Shown here: piece after piece, positions 16,101 through 25,489 of the stretch | Position numbering within the stretch: position 1 is the stretch's first letter | How the letters are laid out: each line of letters starts with the position of its first letter | Assembly: GCA_027314595.1 (NCBI GenBank) | Contig: DAHVAN010000330.1 | Location: 1 to 53,110 of the forward strand | Direction of reading: 5' to 3' | DNA length: 53,110 nucleotides | DNA from: Actinomycetota bacterium | GTDB taxonomy: Bacteria; Actinomycetota; Actinomycetes; Streptosporangiales; Streptosporangiaceae | Notes under the pieces: generated by a model | What the model was told of the DNA's origin: nothing | Databases searched by the model: none | Seen by the model: the letters and a program-made list of their open reading frames with translations, nothing else | Translations under genes and position numbers: made by a program

Positions 16101-17057
16101 ATGCCCGTCCGCACGACTGCCGCCCGGCTGGGAACGGCGTGCCGGCGTGCGGTCGCCTGCACCGCCTGCTCGGTGGGGCTCGTGCTCGTCGCCTCGTGCC
16201 AGCCGGGTGCGGCGCCGGCCCGCGGCGCCAGCGCGGACCGCGGCGCGGTGGTGGTCGCCTCGTTCAACTTCCCGGAAAGCGAGCTGCTTGCGGCGATCTA
16301 CGGGCTGGCCATCCAGCACGCCGGGATCCCGGTCCAGCTGCGGCTCGACCTCGGTCCCAGGGAACTCGTCCAGCCCGCGCTCGAGCAGGGCCTGGTGGAT
16401 GTGGTTCCCGAATACCTCGGGACCGCGCTGGCCAGCCTCGTGCCCCATCCGGGCGTCCGGATGCCGGACCGGGCGGCGGTCCGGGCCGCGCTGGCCCGGT
16501 GGCATGTCCAGGTGGCGACCCCGGCCGATGCTCAGGACCAGAACGGCGTGGTGGTCACCGCGGCAACAGCCCGCCACCTGGGCCTGCGCACGGTGAGCGA
16601 CCTGCGGCGTGCCTCCGGCAGGCTGGTTCTCGGCGGCGCCCCGGAATGCCCGGACCGGCCGTATTGCCTGCCCGGGCTGCGCAGGACATACGGGCTCCGG
16701 TTCGCCAGGTTCCTGCCCTTCGACACCGAGGAACAGCGCGTCACCGCGCTTCGGGACGGCGTGGTCGGCGTCGCGGTGCTCGACACCACCGACGGGAACC
16801 TTGCCGCAGGCGATCTGGTCCTGCTCTCCGACGACCGCCACCTGCAGCCAGCGGAGAACGTCGTGCCGATGATCACCGACCGCGCGATGGCCCGCTACGG
16901 CAAGCGGCTGGCCGGCGCCGTCAACGCGGTCTCCGCCCGGCTGACCTCCAAGGCGCTGCTGTTCATGGGCTGGCGTATCGAGGTGGCGGGCGCGGGGGTG
17001 CTGCCCGAGGCGCGCGCCTGGCTGGAACGCCACGGCATCCTGCCCCGGCCGGGCTGA
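16101..17057 (+). CDS. Glycine-betaine/choline-type (OpuAC/ProX-like) substrate-binding lipoprotein
   Basis: 318 residues with signal peptide and lipobox VASC. The mature protein begins with the OpuAC-like strand VVVASFNFPESELLAAIYG and continues with VDVVPEYLGTAL, which is characteristic of quaternary-amine binding proteins of ABC importers. The start ATG at 16101 has GGAGAAGGTGAG upstream; a longer frame to 16053 is not needed. No ATPase or permease lies beside it, so it would have to dock with a transporter elsewhere. It is divergent from the PAP2-kinase operon and convergent with the next binding protein. Confidence 0.85.
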   Translation: MPVRTTAARLGTACRRAVACTACSVGLVLVASCQPGAAPARGASADRGAVVVASFNFPESELLAAIYGLAIQHAGIPVQLRLDLGPRELVQPALEQGLVDVVPEYLGTALASLVPHPGVRMPDRAAVRAALARWHVQVATPADAQDQNGVVVTAATARHLGLRTVSDLRRASGRLVLGGAPECPDRPYCLPGLRRTYGLRFARFLPFDTEEQRVTALRDGVVGVAVLDTTDGNLAAGDLVLLSDDRHLQPAENVVPMITDRAMARYGKRLAGAVNAVSARLTSKALLFMGWRIEVAGAGVLPEARAWLERHGILPRPG

Positions 17058-17071
17058 GCGCGGCATGCCGG

Positions 17072-18397
17072 TCATGGCCCGTACGCCTTGCGCGCCGCCT
17101 GGTCCAGTCGCGCGGCGGTGACGTTGACGTCGCGGCCGGACAGGAACTGCTGGAGGATCTTCCGCATCCCCTGCCCCTCGGTTCCGCCGAAGCCGGCCGG
17201 AGTCAGGTCGGACAGGCTGAACCGGAAGCTGTCGCCCGCTTCCAGCACGCTGGCCGCGATGGACCTGCTGATCTCGTCGGGGTAGGCGGACAGGGCGAGG
17301 TTGATGTTCGGCGAGACGAAGCCGCCCGCGCCCGCCCAGATGGCCGCCGCCTGAGGGCTCGCCAGATACCGGATGAGCGCGTCCCCGGCGGCGGAGCGGC
17401 GCATCAGCACCGCGGCGTCACCGCCGGCCACTACCGCCGGGCCCGGCCGCCCGATCGCGGGGAACGGGAAGACCCCCGCGTCGATGCCGAGTCCGGCGCG
17501 CGTCTGCCCGCTGATGATCCCGGCCACGAAGTCGCCTTCGAACACCATCGCAGCGGCGGGAGGAGCGGCGAAAACCTGCCGGACCGATCCGGTGTAGCCG
17601 GTCGCCAGCGCCGCCTTCGGCCCGCCGGCGATGACGTGCGGGTCGAGCACCCTGGCAAGCAGCCGGAGCGTGGCCTTGACCGAGGGGTCGGTCCAGCCGA
17701 TCTTGTGCGCCGCCAGGAGGTCATACCGGCCCGGCCCGGCCAGGCGGAGGTAGAGGTTGGAGAACCAGTCGGCCAGGGTCCAGCCGTCCCGGCCGCCGAC
17801 CGCGAACGCCGGCGTTCCTGAATTGGCCAGCCGGCGCGCCAGGGCGGCCAGCCCGTCGACGGTGCCGGGCGGGGCTACGCCCTCGCGCTCGAAGACGTTC
17901 TCGTTGTACCAGATCAGGGACTTGTCGGCGGCCTTGAACCAGACCCCGTAGAGGGTGCCGCCGACCGAGCCGAGGTCACGCCAGGCGGGGCTGTAGTTGC
18001 TGGCCACGACAGCGCCGGCGATGTTGTCGAGCGGAACGAGCAGATGCTCCGCGGCATACCTGTCGAGCAGGCCGGGCTGCGGTAGGAACGCCACGTCCGG
18101 AGGCCGGCCTTGCGCCAGCCGGGCCGCCAGGAAGGCCGGGACGCTGTATCCGGTCGACGTGTAGGTGACGGACACCCCGGTCTGGCGGGTGAACGCCTGT
18201 AGCACCAGCTCGAAGCGCTGCTGCTCGACGCCCGACCAGACCGCGGCGACTTCGAGCCTGCTCCCGCGCAAGCCCTGGCCGGGCGACGCGGCAGGCCCGG
18301 GTCCGGCCGAACAGGCCGCGGCGGAGCAGGCGACGGCGAGCACGGCGCCGGCCACTGCCGTCATCCGCGCTGCCCTGAGCCAGCTTCGCCCGTCCAT
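17072..18397 (-). CDS. Carbohydrate-type ABC transporter substrate-binding lipoprotein
   Basis: About 441 residues with signal peptide and lipobox AAACS. Extracytoplasmic solute-binding family 1: LEVAAVWSGVEQQRFELVLQ, then a WYNENVFEREGV segment typical of sugar binders (LpqY/UgpB-like). ATG 18397 is preferred (GGAG upstream); GTG 18409 adds four codons but its ribosome site would be too close. No permease or ATPase adjoins, so this is an orphan component. Ligand unknown. It converges on the betaine-type binding gene with a 14-base gap. Confidence 0.85.
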   Translation of the reverse strand: MDGRSWLRAARMTAVAGAVLAVACSAAACSAGPGPAASPGQGLRGSRLEVAAVWSGVEQQRFELVLQAFTRQTGVSVTYTSTGYSVPAFLAARLAQGRPPDVAFLPQPGLLDRYAAEHLLVPLDNIAGAVVASNYSPAWRDLGSVGGTLYGVWFKAADKSLIWYNENVFEREGVAPPGTVDGLAALARRLANSGTPAFAVGGRDGWTLADWFSNLYLRLAGPGRYDLLAAHKIGWTDPSVKATLRLLARVLDPHVIAGGPKAALATGYTGSVRQVFAAPPAAAMVFEGDFVAGIISGQTRAGLGIDAGVFPFPAIGRPGPAVVAGGDAAVLMRRSAAGDALIRYLASPQAAAIWAGAGGFVSPNINLALSAYPDEISRSIAASVLEAGDSFRFSLSDLTPAGFGGTEGQGMRKILQQFLSGRDVNVTAARLDQAARKAYGP

Positions 18398-18674
18398 GTC
18401 TGCGTTCACTCCGGTTATTTACCCAGCCGGCCGTCTGCCCGGGATCGGCCCCGAGCACGGATCGCTACCTCAGGATCGGGGCGTCCAGTCCCGCTCAGGT
18501 AGGGGCCTTTGCCGCCGCGACGGGGGCCGTTCGCCACCTTTGCCTGCCATCCATGCCCGGTCACAATCGGCGTAATGAGATTGGTGCCTGGTGCACGGCC
18601 GGCGCGGACCACGGCCAGCCTGGCGGGGGATTGCGAGCGCGTCGGCTCCTGCTCCGGGCCGGGGGGAGTTCGCG

Positions 18675-19439
18675 ATGGCTGCTGTCATAACGCCCGTACC
18701 GCCCGCTGTGCTGGGGAAAGCCGCCGCCCGGACCGTGGACGCCGTCAAGGTCTACGGCAAGGGCCAGGTCGAGGTGCGTGCCCTGGACGGCGTCACGGTC
18801 GAGTTCACGGCCGGGCGCTACACCGCGATCATGGGGCCGTCCGGCTCGGGCAAGTCGACGCTGCTGCACTGCGTGGCCGGCCTGGACGCCCTGACTTCCG
18901 GGCAGGCCTTCATCGGCGACGCGGACCTGAGCACGCTCAACGATCACCAGCTCACCATCTTGCGGCGCGACCACGTGGGGTTCGTGTTCCAGTCGTTCAA
19001 CCTGGTGCCGACCATCACCGCCGCCGAGAACATCGGCCTTCCGCTGCTGCTAGCGGGGCGGAAGGGCGATCAGGCCTGGATCACCAAGATCATCGAGACC
19101 ATGGACATCGGCTCCCGGCTGCATCACCTCCCGGACCAGATGTCCGGCGGCCAGCAGCAGCGGGTCGCGGTTGCCAGGGCGCTGGCCAGCCGCCCCGCGA
19201 TCATCTTCGCCGACGAGCCGACGGGCAACCTGGATTCGCATGCCGGCGCCGAGGTGCTCGGCTTCATGCGCCGGGCCGTGGACGAGATGAGCCAGACGAT
19301 CGTCATGGTCACGCACGACCCGATCGCGGCCAGCTACGCCGACCGGATCGTGTTCCTGGCCGACGGGCGGATCGTGGACGAGATGCTCGCGCCGGCGTCC
19401 GACCGGGTGCTGGAGCGGATGAAGCGGTTCGGGGAGTGA
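18675..19439 (+). CDS. ABC transporter ATPase (LolD/MacB type)
   Basis: 254 residues. Walker A GPSGSGKST, Q-loop FVFQSFNLVP, signature MSGGQQQRV, Walker B IIFADEPTGNLDS and H-loop VTHDP. The DEPTGNLDS form is typical of ATPases pairing with FtsX-like permeases. ATG 18675 has GGGGGGAG seven bases upstream; the frame upstream to 18591 has no family similarity. The permease begins six bases after the stop, so they form one operon and one transporter. Actinomycete members export small molecules, peptides or lipoproteins, or act mechanically at the envelope. Confidence 0.95.
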   Translation: MAAVITPVPPAVLGKAAARTVDAVKVYGKGQVEVRALDGVTVEFTAGRYTAIMGPSGSGKSTLLHCVAGLDALTSGQAFIGDADLSTLNDHQLTILRRDHVGFVFQSFNLVPTITAAENIGLPLLLAGRKGDQAWITKIIETMDIGSRLHHLPDQMSGGQQQRVAVARALASRPAIIFADEPTGNLDSHAGAEVLGFMRRAVDEMSQTIVMVTHDPIAASYADRIVFLADGRIVDEMLAPASDRVLERMKRFGE

Positions 19440-19445
19440 TCCGCC

Positions 19446-22007
19446 ATGATCAAGGTCATCATGCGCGGGCTGCTGGCACGGAAGTTCCGCCTCATCGCCA
19501 CCGCCATGGCCGTCACGCTCGGCGTCGCGTTCATGGCGGGCACGCTGGTGCTCACCGACACCTACGGCCAGACCTTCAACGACCTGTCCGCCGGGGTCTA
19601 CAAGGGCACCGACGCCGCGGTCCGGGCCACCGCGGTGTTCAACGGGCCGCAGTTCACCGGCGAGCAACGCCCGTTCGTCGACGCCTCGCTCCTGGGCCCC
19701 CTCAGCCGGGTTCCCGGCGTCGCCGCGGCCGAGGGCTCGGTCATGGGATACACCAGGCTGATCGGGAAGGACGGGAAGGCCCTGGGCAACCCGGTCAGCG
19801 GAGCGCCGACGCTCGGCGGCAACTGGAACCAGGTGGCGGCGCTGAACCCGTGGCATCTGGTGGCCGGGCACGCCCCCAAGGCGGCCGGCCAGGTGGTGAT
19901 CGACGCCAAGAGCGCGACCGACGGCCACCTCAGCGTGGGTGACTTCACGACCGTCCTGGTCAAGGGACCGCCGCAGCGGGTCCAGGTCGTCGGCATCATC
20001 CGCTTCGGTGCCGCCGACAGCCCCGGCGGCGCGTCCACGGTGCTGTTCACGACTCCCGTCGCGCAGCGACTGGTCGCCGCGCCCGGGAAGTTCAGCAGCA
20101 TCCTGTTCGTGGCCAAGCCCGGCGTGTCACAGCGACAGCTCGTCAGCAACCTCCGGCAAGCGCTGCCGCACGGCCTCGAGGCGATCACCGGGTCGGCGCT
20201 CATCGAGGAGATGCAGGGCCAGTTCGCCCAAATACTCTCGTTCTTCAGGACCATCCTGCTGATCTTCGCGGTCGTGGCGCTGCTGGTCGGCGCCTTCATG
20301 ATCTTCAACACGTTCTCGATCACGGTTGCGCAGCGAACCCGGGAGAACGGCCTGCTCCGCGCGCTGGGCGCGAGCAAGCGGCAAGTGCTCGGAGCTGTGC
20401 TGGCGGAAGCCGTGGCGGTCGGCATCATCGCGTCGGTGATCGGGCTCGCGGCCGGCGTCGCCGTGGCCGTCGGCCTGAAGGCCATGCTCAGCGGGCTCGG
20501 CGTGGCGAGCCTGCCCACCGGCGGTGTCGTCTTCACCGCGCGGACGGCCCTCATCGCGGGCCTGGCCGGCCTGGCCGTGACGATCGCCGCGGTCATCTCG
20601 CCGGCCCGCAAGGCCGCCAAGGTGTCTCCGGTCGCAGCGATGCAGGACGTGACCGTGGGCAGCACCGGCTACGGCTCCAAGGAGCGCGTCATGGTGGGGA
20701 CCACGATCCTGGTCCTCGGGGTGGCCGCGCTGTTCGCCGGCCTCTTCGCCAACGTCGCCAGTCGCGTCCTAGTGGTCGGCGCCGGCGCGCTGCTGGTGTT
20801 CTTCGGGGTCTCGGTGCTCGGCCGGACCGTGTCGCTGCCGCTCAGCCGCGCGGTCGGCGCGCCGCTGCCCAGGCTGCGGGGCGTCACCGGAAAGCTGGCG
20901 CGCCAGAATGCGATGCGCAACCCCAAGCGCACCGCGGCCAGCGCGTCCGCGCTGATGATCGGCGTCGGCTTGGTCGGGTTCTTCGCCATTCTCGCCTCCT
21001 CAAGCACCGCCTCGGTCAACTCGGCGATCGACCGCAGCTTCGCCGGGGACATCGTGATCGACTCTGGCGGGGGCCTGATGGGCGGCGTGGATCCCGCGCT
21101 GGCCGGGCAGCTCAGCAAGCTCCCGCAGGTGCAGGCCGCCACCGGGGTGGCCATCGGCCTCGCCGAGATCAACGGCAAGGTCGAGCAAGTCTCCGCCGTG
21201 GACCCGCGCGCAGCCGCCCAGATCTTCAACGTCAGCCCCGTCCAGGGCACGCTGGCCGGCCTCGGCCGCAACGGCATCGCCGTCTACAAGGACGTCGCCG
21301 CCGCCGACCACCTGAGGCTCGGCAGCACCGTCCCTGTGCTGTTCAAGGACACCGGGCGGCGGGACCTGACGGTCGCGCTGATCTACGGGGAAGCCACCGG
21401 CGCGCCAGCCCCGCGCTACTTCATGGGCAACCAGGTCTTCAACGCCAACTTCCCCGTCCGGTATGACAGCCGGGTCTTCGTCAAGAAGGCGCCGGGCGTC
21501 AGCACCGCGGCCGCGCTGACCGCGGTCCGCGCCGTCGCCGACAGGTACTCGGGCACTACCATCATGGACCAGGCGGCGTTCAAGGCGGAACAGGCCAAGC
21601 CGATCCAGCAGCAGCTGACGATGGTCTACGTCCTGCTCGCGCTGGCCATCATCATCGCCCTGCTCGGCATCGGCAACACGCTGGCGCTGTCGATCGTCGA
21701 ACGCACCCGGGAGCTCGGCATCATGCGCGCGGTCGGGATGACCAGGCAACAGCTGCGGTCCATGATCCGCTGGGAGTCGGTGATCATCGCCCTGCAGGGC
21801 ACGGTGCTCGGCCTGCTCGTCGGCGTGTTCTTCGGCTGGACCCTGGCACTGGCCATGAAAAACCAGGGGATCACCGTGTTCAGCGTCCCGGTGCCCACCC
21901 TGGTGATTGTCGTGGTGCTCGCCGGCCTGGCCGGCGCCGCGGCCGCGATCTGGCCAAGCCGCCGTGCGGCGAAGCTTAACATCCTGCGCGCCATCGTCAG
22001 CGAGTGA
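19446..22007 (+). CDS. FtsX-like ABC transporter permease with two FtsX domains
   Basis: 853 residues, the duplicated-permease form common in actinomycetes. N-terminal helix (RLIATAMAVTLGVAFMAGT), a first extracytoplasmic MacB-like domain, an FtsX core (GAFMIFNTFSITVAQRTREN), a second periplasmic-type domain, and a second FtsX core near the end (IALLGIGNTLALSIVERTRE). RTREnGLLRALG and RTRELGIMRAVG are the paired coupling-helix motifs that contact the ATPase. Works with the preceding ATPase. Substrate not inferable. Confidence 0.93.
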   Translation: MIKVIMRGLLARKFRLIATAMAVTLGVAFMAGTLVLTDTYGQTFNDLSAGVYKGTDAAVRATAVFNGPQFTGEQRPFVDASLLGPLSRVPGVAAAEGSVMGYTRLIGKDGKALGNPVSGAPTLGGNWNQVAALNPWHLVAGHAPKAAGQVVIDAKSATDGHLSVGDFTTVLVKGPPQRVQVVGIIRFGAADSPGGASTVLFTTPVAQRLVAAPGKFSSILFVAKPGVSQRQLVSNLRQALPHGLEAITGSALIEEMQGQFAQILSFFRTILLIFAVVALLVGAFMIFNTFSITVAQRTRENGLLRALGASKRQVLGAVLAEAVAVGIIASVIGLAAGVAVAVGLKAMLSGLGVASLPTGGVVFTARTALIAGLAGLAVTIAAVISPARKAAKVSPVAAMQDVTVGSTGYGSKERVMVGTTILVLGVAALFAGLFANVASRVLVVGAGALLVFFGVSVLGRTVSLPLSRAVGAPLPRLRGVTGKLARQNAMRNPKRTAASASALMIGVGLVGFFAILASSSTASVNSAIDRSFAGDIVIDSGGGLMGGVDPALAGQLSKLPQVQAATGVAIGLAEINGKVEQVSAVDPRAAAQIFNVSPVQGTLAGLGRNGIAVYKDVAAADHLRLGSTVPVLFKDTGRRDLTVALIYGEATGAPAPRYFMGNQVFNANFPVRYDSRVFVKKAPGVSTAAALTAVRAVADRYSGTTIMDQAAFKAEQAKPIQQQLTMVYVLLALAIIIALLGIGNTLALSIVERTRELGIMRAVGMTRQQLRSMIRWESVIIALQGTVLGLLVGVFFGWTLALAMKNQGITVFSVPVPTLVIVVVLAGLAGAAAAIWPSRRAAKLNILRAIVSE

Positions 22008-22041
22008 CTTGTGACCAGCCTAGGATCCCAGGAGGTGCGCG

Positions 22042-22209
22042 GTGAACGTGATCGTCGTCTATGCCACCAGGCACGGCTCGACCCAGCAGGTGGCCGGCGC
22101 GGTCGCCGACGCGCTGGGCTCGCGCGGCGCCCAGCTCACGCTCCGCCCGGCCAGGGCAGTGCGGGAACCTGTCGCCGGAACCGGCCGCGCCCCGCGGATC
22201 GTCGCGTGA
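22042..22209 (+). pseudogene. Truncated flavodoxin-family gene with intact ribosome site
   Basis: GTG 22042 follows a strong GGAGGTG at 22031-22037. The product begins NVIVVYATRHGSTQQVA, exactly the FMN phosphate-loop start of flavodoxin/HemG-like proteins, and continues GAVADALGSRGAQLTLRPA. Family similarity ends after ~38 residues and the frame stops at residue 55, far short of the usual ~150-170. It sits 34 bases after the FtsX gene. Either a relic cut by the event that placed the antiporter gene, or a short expressed peptide of no known activity. Confidence 0.65.
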
Positions 22210-22286
22210 CTGGGGCGCCTGCGCATCTGGCCCAGAACGCGGCACGAGCCAGTGGTTCAGCTGCGGCGCCGCCCGCCGCTCCCCAG

Positions 22287-23867
22287 TCAGTGCTGGTCGT
22301 CGCCGAGCCGGGCGGCGTCCAGGTCCAGGTCGTGCTGCAGATGCTGGCGGGTGGCCTGGCCGATGGTGCCGTCGTCGTAGAGGCGGGCGAGCTCGGCGTT
22401 CTCGGCGGCGTTCAGGTCGCGGCGCAGCTCCCGGTCGGTCAGGCCGTCCGGCTCCGGGGGCCGGTGCCCGCCGATCCGGGCGCGGGCGTGGCCGATCCGG
22501 GCCTGCAGGCCGGCGCGGGCCCGGTCGATCACGTCGTCGGAGGCGGAGCCGCTGGCGGCGAGCTCGTCCAGCCGGGCCAGGGCCGCCTCGGCCAGCCGCA
22601 GCCGGGCCGCGGTCTCCTCGTGCCGCGCGCTGCCTGTCCGGGCGATCCCGGCCAGCCGGACCAGCGGCTCGAGGGTGAGTCCCTGCACGATCAGCGAGAC
22701 CGCGATCACCGCGGCGGCGATCACCAGGACCAGGTCGCGCCGCGGCAGCGGGGTGCCGTTCGCCGCGATCAGCGGGATGGACAGCGCCGCGGCCAGCGGG
22801 ACGACCCCGCGGGTACCGGCCCACGACACCACGGCGGGCACCGGCCAGGACAGGCCCCTGGCGTCGCTGCGCCGCCGGGTGACCGCCGACAGCGGGAACA
22901 CCCACACGACCCGGGTCACGATCAGCGTCCCGGTCAGCGCGAGCGCCTCCGCCGGCCAGGCCTCCGCATGCGACAGGGCACGGATCAGGGCCGGCAGTTC
23001 CAGGCCGATAAGGGCGAACACGACGCTTTCCAGCAGGAAGATGACTGTCTGGTAGACCGAGTGCAGCTGCAGCCGCGTCTGGGCGGTGGTGATCCGCGCC
23101 CGCCCCGCGCCGACCGTCAGCCCGGTGACGATCACCGTCATCACCGGGGAGACGTGCAGCGCCTGGCCGGCCACGTAGGCCACATACGGGGTGATGAGCG
23201 CGATGACGGTTTCCAGCACCGGGTCGCAGACGCGGCGGCGCAGGCCGATCACGCCGGCCGCCAGCACGCCTCCCGCCGCCGCGCCGCCTCCCGCCAGGAC
23301 CGCGAACTGCCCGGCCCCGTGCACCAGCACACCGCCGAAACCGGTCCTGGCCGCCGGCCCGGCGACCGCGAACGAGACCGCGATCTGGAACAGCACCAGG
23401 CTGGTCGCGTCGTTGAACAGGCTCTCGGCCTGCACCAGCGCCTGCACCCTCGGCGGCAGCGACAGCCGCCGGCCCAGCGCGCTGACCGCCACCGGGTCCG
23501 TGCTTGCCAGCACCGCCCCGAGCACGAACGCCATGCCCGCAGGCACGGCCGCCACCGCCCACGTCACTGCGGCGACCGCGGCCGCCGACGCCAGCACCAG
23601 GCCCACCGCCAGGACGGCAACCGGCCGCCATACCGCCCGCAGGTCACGCCATGGCAGTTCCTCGCTGGCCGCGTACAGCAGCGGCGGCAGCACCACCAGG
23701 CTCACCACATCAGGTGTCACATGAGGCTCAGGGATGCCCGGCAGCAGGCCGGCGACCAGGCCCGCGATCACCAGCAAAGACGGGGCCGGGACACGAAGCC
23801 GGCCCGCGAACGCCGCGACCACCGTGCCCAGCACCACCAGGAACAAGATGATCTCGATACCCCGCAC
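22287..23867 (-). CDS. Na+/H+ antiporter of the CPA1 (NhaP/NHE) family
   Basis: 526 residues from the GTG at 23867 (GTG 23900 would add 11). About 12 helices, including LAGLVAGLLPG, the conserved TDPVAVSAL segment, the ion-binding ESLFNDATSLVLF (ND pair) and the helix-10 Arg in SWAGTRGVVPLAAAL. A ~100-residue hydrophilic C-terminal tail, rich in helix-forming Ala/Arg/Glu, follows and is likely regulatory. The family exchanges cytoplasmic Na+ or K+ for protons. Convergent with the flavodoxin relic; no operon partner. Confidence 0.92.
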   Translation of the reverse strand: MRGIEIILFLVVLGTVVAAFAGRLRVPAPSLLVIAGLVAGLLPGIPEPHVTPDVVSLVVLPPLLYAASEELPWRDLRAVWRPVAVLAVGLVLASAAAVAAVTWAVAAVPAGMAFVLGAVLASTDPVAVSALGRRLSLPPRVQALVQAESLFNDATSLVLFQIAVSFAVAGPAARTGFGGVLVHGAGQFAVLAGGGAAAGGVLAAGVIGLRRRVCDPVLETVIALITPYVAYVAGQALHVSPVMTVIVTGLTVGAGRARITTAQTRLQLHSVYQTVIFLLESVVFALIGLELPALIRALSHAEAWPAEALALTGTLIVTRVVWVFPLSAVTRRRSDARGLSWPVPAVVSWAGTRGVVPLAAALSIPLIAANGTPLPRRDLVLVIAAAVIAVSLIVQGLTLEPLVRLAGIARTGSARHEETAARLRLAEAALARLDELAASGSASDDVIDRARAGLQARIGHARARIGGHRPPEPDGLTDRELRRDLNAAENAELARLYDDGTIGQATRQHLQHDLDLDAARLGDDQH

Positions 23868-24028
23868 GCCTGCCGACCTTGTCTGCTCGATCCGCCACAC
23901 AATGCCGACCAGACTTCCCGGCGCGCCGCCGCCAGCCTACCAGGGACACCTGCCTGCGCCATGGTGACCGTCCCGGGGTCCTCCAGCCCGGTCGTCAGGC
24001 TGATCACGACCTTTGCTGGATCGTGTCG

Positions 24029-24496
24029 TTATCCGCGTGCGTAGTCGGTGGCGCCTGCCCAGTCAAGCAGCACCGCGGTCTCGTCGCCGATGACCCACGC
24101 GTCGTGGCCGGGTGGCACGCTGCCGACCTGACCCGGTTCCGCGTCGAACGTGGTCCCGTCGGCAAGCTGGATCCTCAGCCGCCCGGATACCTGGTAGCCG
24201 ACGTGCGCCGCCTGGCACAGGTCGGTGCCGGCGATGGGCCGTACATGCTCCGACCACCGCCAGCCGGGCGAGAGCACCATCCGCCCGACGTCCCCGGCCG
24301 GCGTGTGGATGAGCTCAAGCCGGCCCTTGCCGAAGGTGCGCACCTCGTGCGGCCGGGCGAAGTCCTGGTAGCCGGGCCGCAACTCGCCCGGGTCCCAGGC
24401 CTGCACTTCTTCCTGCCTGACGATGTGGCCGCCGTCGACGTCGAGGACCGACGAGGCGAGCACCTGCGAGCCGTCCGGGTACTCGCAGCGCTGCAT
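24029..24496 (-). CDS. Cupin-domain protein fused to a SnoaL-like remnant
   Basis: From ATG 24496 the frame reads the last strands of a SnoaL/NTF2-like domain (SQVLASSVLDVDGGHIV, then EVQAWD) and passes without a stop into a cupin domain: VRTFGKGRLELIHT, MVLSPGWRWSEHV, VGYQVSGRLRIQLADG, VPPGHDAWVIGDE. The SnoaL similarity extends upstream to ~24541 in the same frame (RRLDHIVAGDGSVS) without a usable start, so its N-terminal half appears deleted. In relatives the two domains are usually separate genes or a complete fusion. The cupin part looks complete. Function unknown. Confidence 0.6.
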   Translation of the reverse strand: MQRCEYPDGSQVLASSVLDVDGGHIVRQEEVQAWDPGELRPGYQDFARPHEVRTFGKGRLELIHTPAGDVGRMVLSPGWRWSEHVRPIAGTDLCQAAHVGYQVSGRLRIQLADGTTFDAEPGQVGSVPPGHDAWVIGDETAVLLDWAGATDYARG

Positions 24497-24650
24497 GAAG
24501 GAGACGCTGCCGTCTCCTGCCACGATGTGGTCCAGGCGGCGTTCACAGGACCAAAGCCGACGGCTGCGCAGGCTCGATGGCGCATGAGTGGAGGCGCGGT
24601 GAAGATTCCGGCGTCCCTCCGCCTGCCGGAACGGGGGGTGGCGGCTCTGG

Positions 24651-25463
24651 TCAGGGTTTGCGGCCGACGGCGCCGTAACACGAGACATCGGCGGCGGACG
24701 GCCGGAGCCGGGCTTCGTCCCGCCACTCGGAGACCAGTACCACGCCAGGATCGACGATGCGCAGCCCCTGGCTGGTGAACGCCAGTTCCTCGAACGCGCG
24801 GGCCCGGCGGGCCCGGGCTGGCTTGCCGGTTGCCTCGCGGTACAGATCGGCCGCCGCGCCGATCGTCGCCGCGTCGTGCTCGTCCGTGATCTGGGACGCG
24901 GCAAGGAAGCTGCCCGAGGGCAGCGCCTTCAGGAGAGTGCCGAGAATCGCCTGAGGATCCCATTCGTCCGCGACGAAGTGCAGGACGGCGATCAGCAGGA
25001 CCGCGACCGGCCTGCTGAAATCCAGCACCTCAGATGCCCCGGCGATGATCGCCTCCGGCTGCCGGATATCGGCATACAGGTATCCGGCCCTGCCTTCGGG
25101 ACCGGATCGCAGCAAGGAACGGGCATGGCTTATCACGAGCGGGTCGTTGTCGACGTATACCACGCGGCTTCCCGGCAGCTCCCGCTGGGCGATCTCATGG
25201 ACGTTCGGCGCCGTCGGCACGCCGCTGCCAATGTCAAGGTACTGGCCGATGCCTTCCTCGGCAGCCAGGTAATGCACGGCCCGGCGCATGAACTCGCGAT
25301 TCTCGCGGGCGAACACCCGCACCGTCGGCCAGACTTCCTCGGTCCGGCGGCCGAGTTCCCGGTCCGCCTCGAAGTTGTCCTTGCCGCCGAGGTAATAGTC
25401 GTAGGCGCGCGCGGGATGCGGCTTCAAATGATCGACATCCAGCGGAAGCGGGGCAGCATCCAC
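24651..25463 (-). CDS. S-adenosyl methyltransferase of the actinomycete-expanded family, second copy
   Basis: 270 residues from GTG 25463. Family motif ARAYDYYLGGKDNFEADR, SAM loop YLDIGSGVPTAPNVHEIAQ, VVYVDNDPLVISHARSL. The open frame continues upstream to 25763, but residues before the GTG belong to another gene: DILDTPTDEILQ there is the continuation of the C5 DNA methylase relic in a shifted frame. Substrate unknown, as for the copy at 11601. Confidence 0.88.
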   Translation of the reverse strand: MDAAPLPLDVDHLKPHPARAYDYYLGGKDNFEADRELGRRTEEVWPTVRVFARENREFMRRAVHYLAAEEGIGQYLDIGSGVPTAPNVHEIAQRELPGSRVVYVDNDPLVISHARSLLRSGPEGRAGYLYADIRQPEAIIAGASEVLDFSRPVAVLLIAVLHFVADEWDPQAILGTLLKALPSGSFLAASQITDEHDAATIGAAADLYREATGKPARARRARAFEELAFTSQGLRIVDPGVVLVSEWRDEARLRPSAADVSCYGAVGRKP

Positions 25464-25489
25464 GCCAGCTACCCTACCGGTGCCGGGCG

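Noticed and set aside
22011-24044. 677-codon plus-strand frame across the antiporter
   Set aside because: Low-complexity, antisense to a clear CPA1 antiporter.
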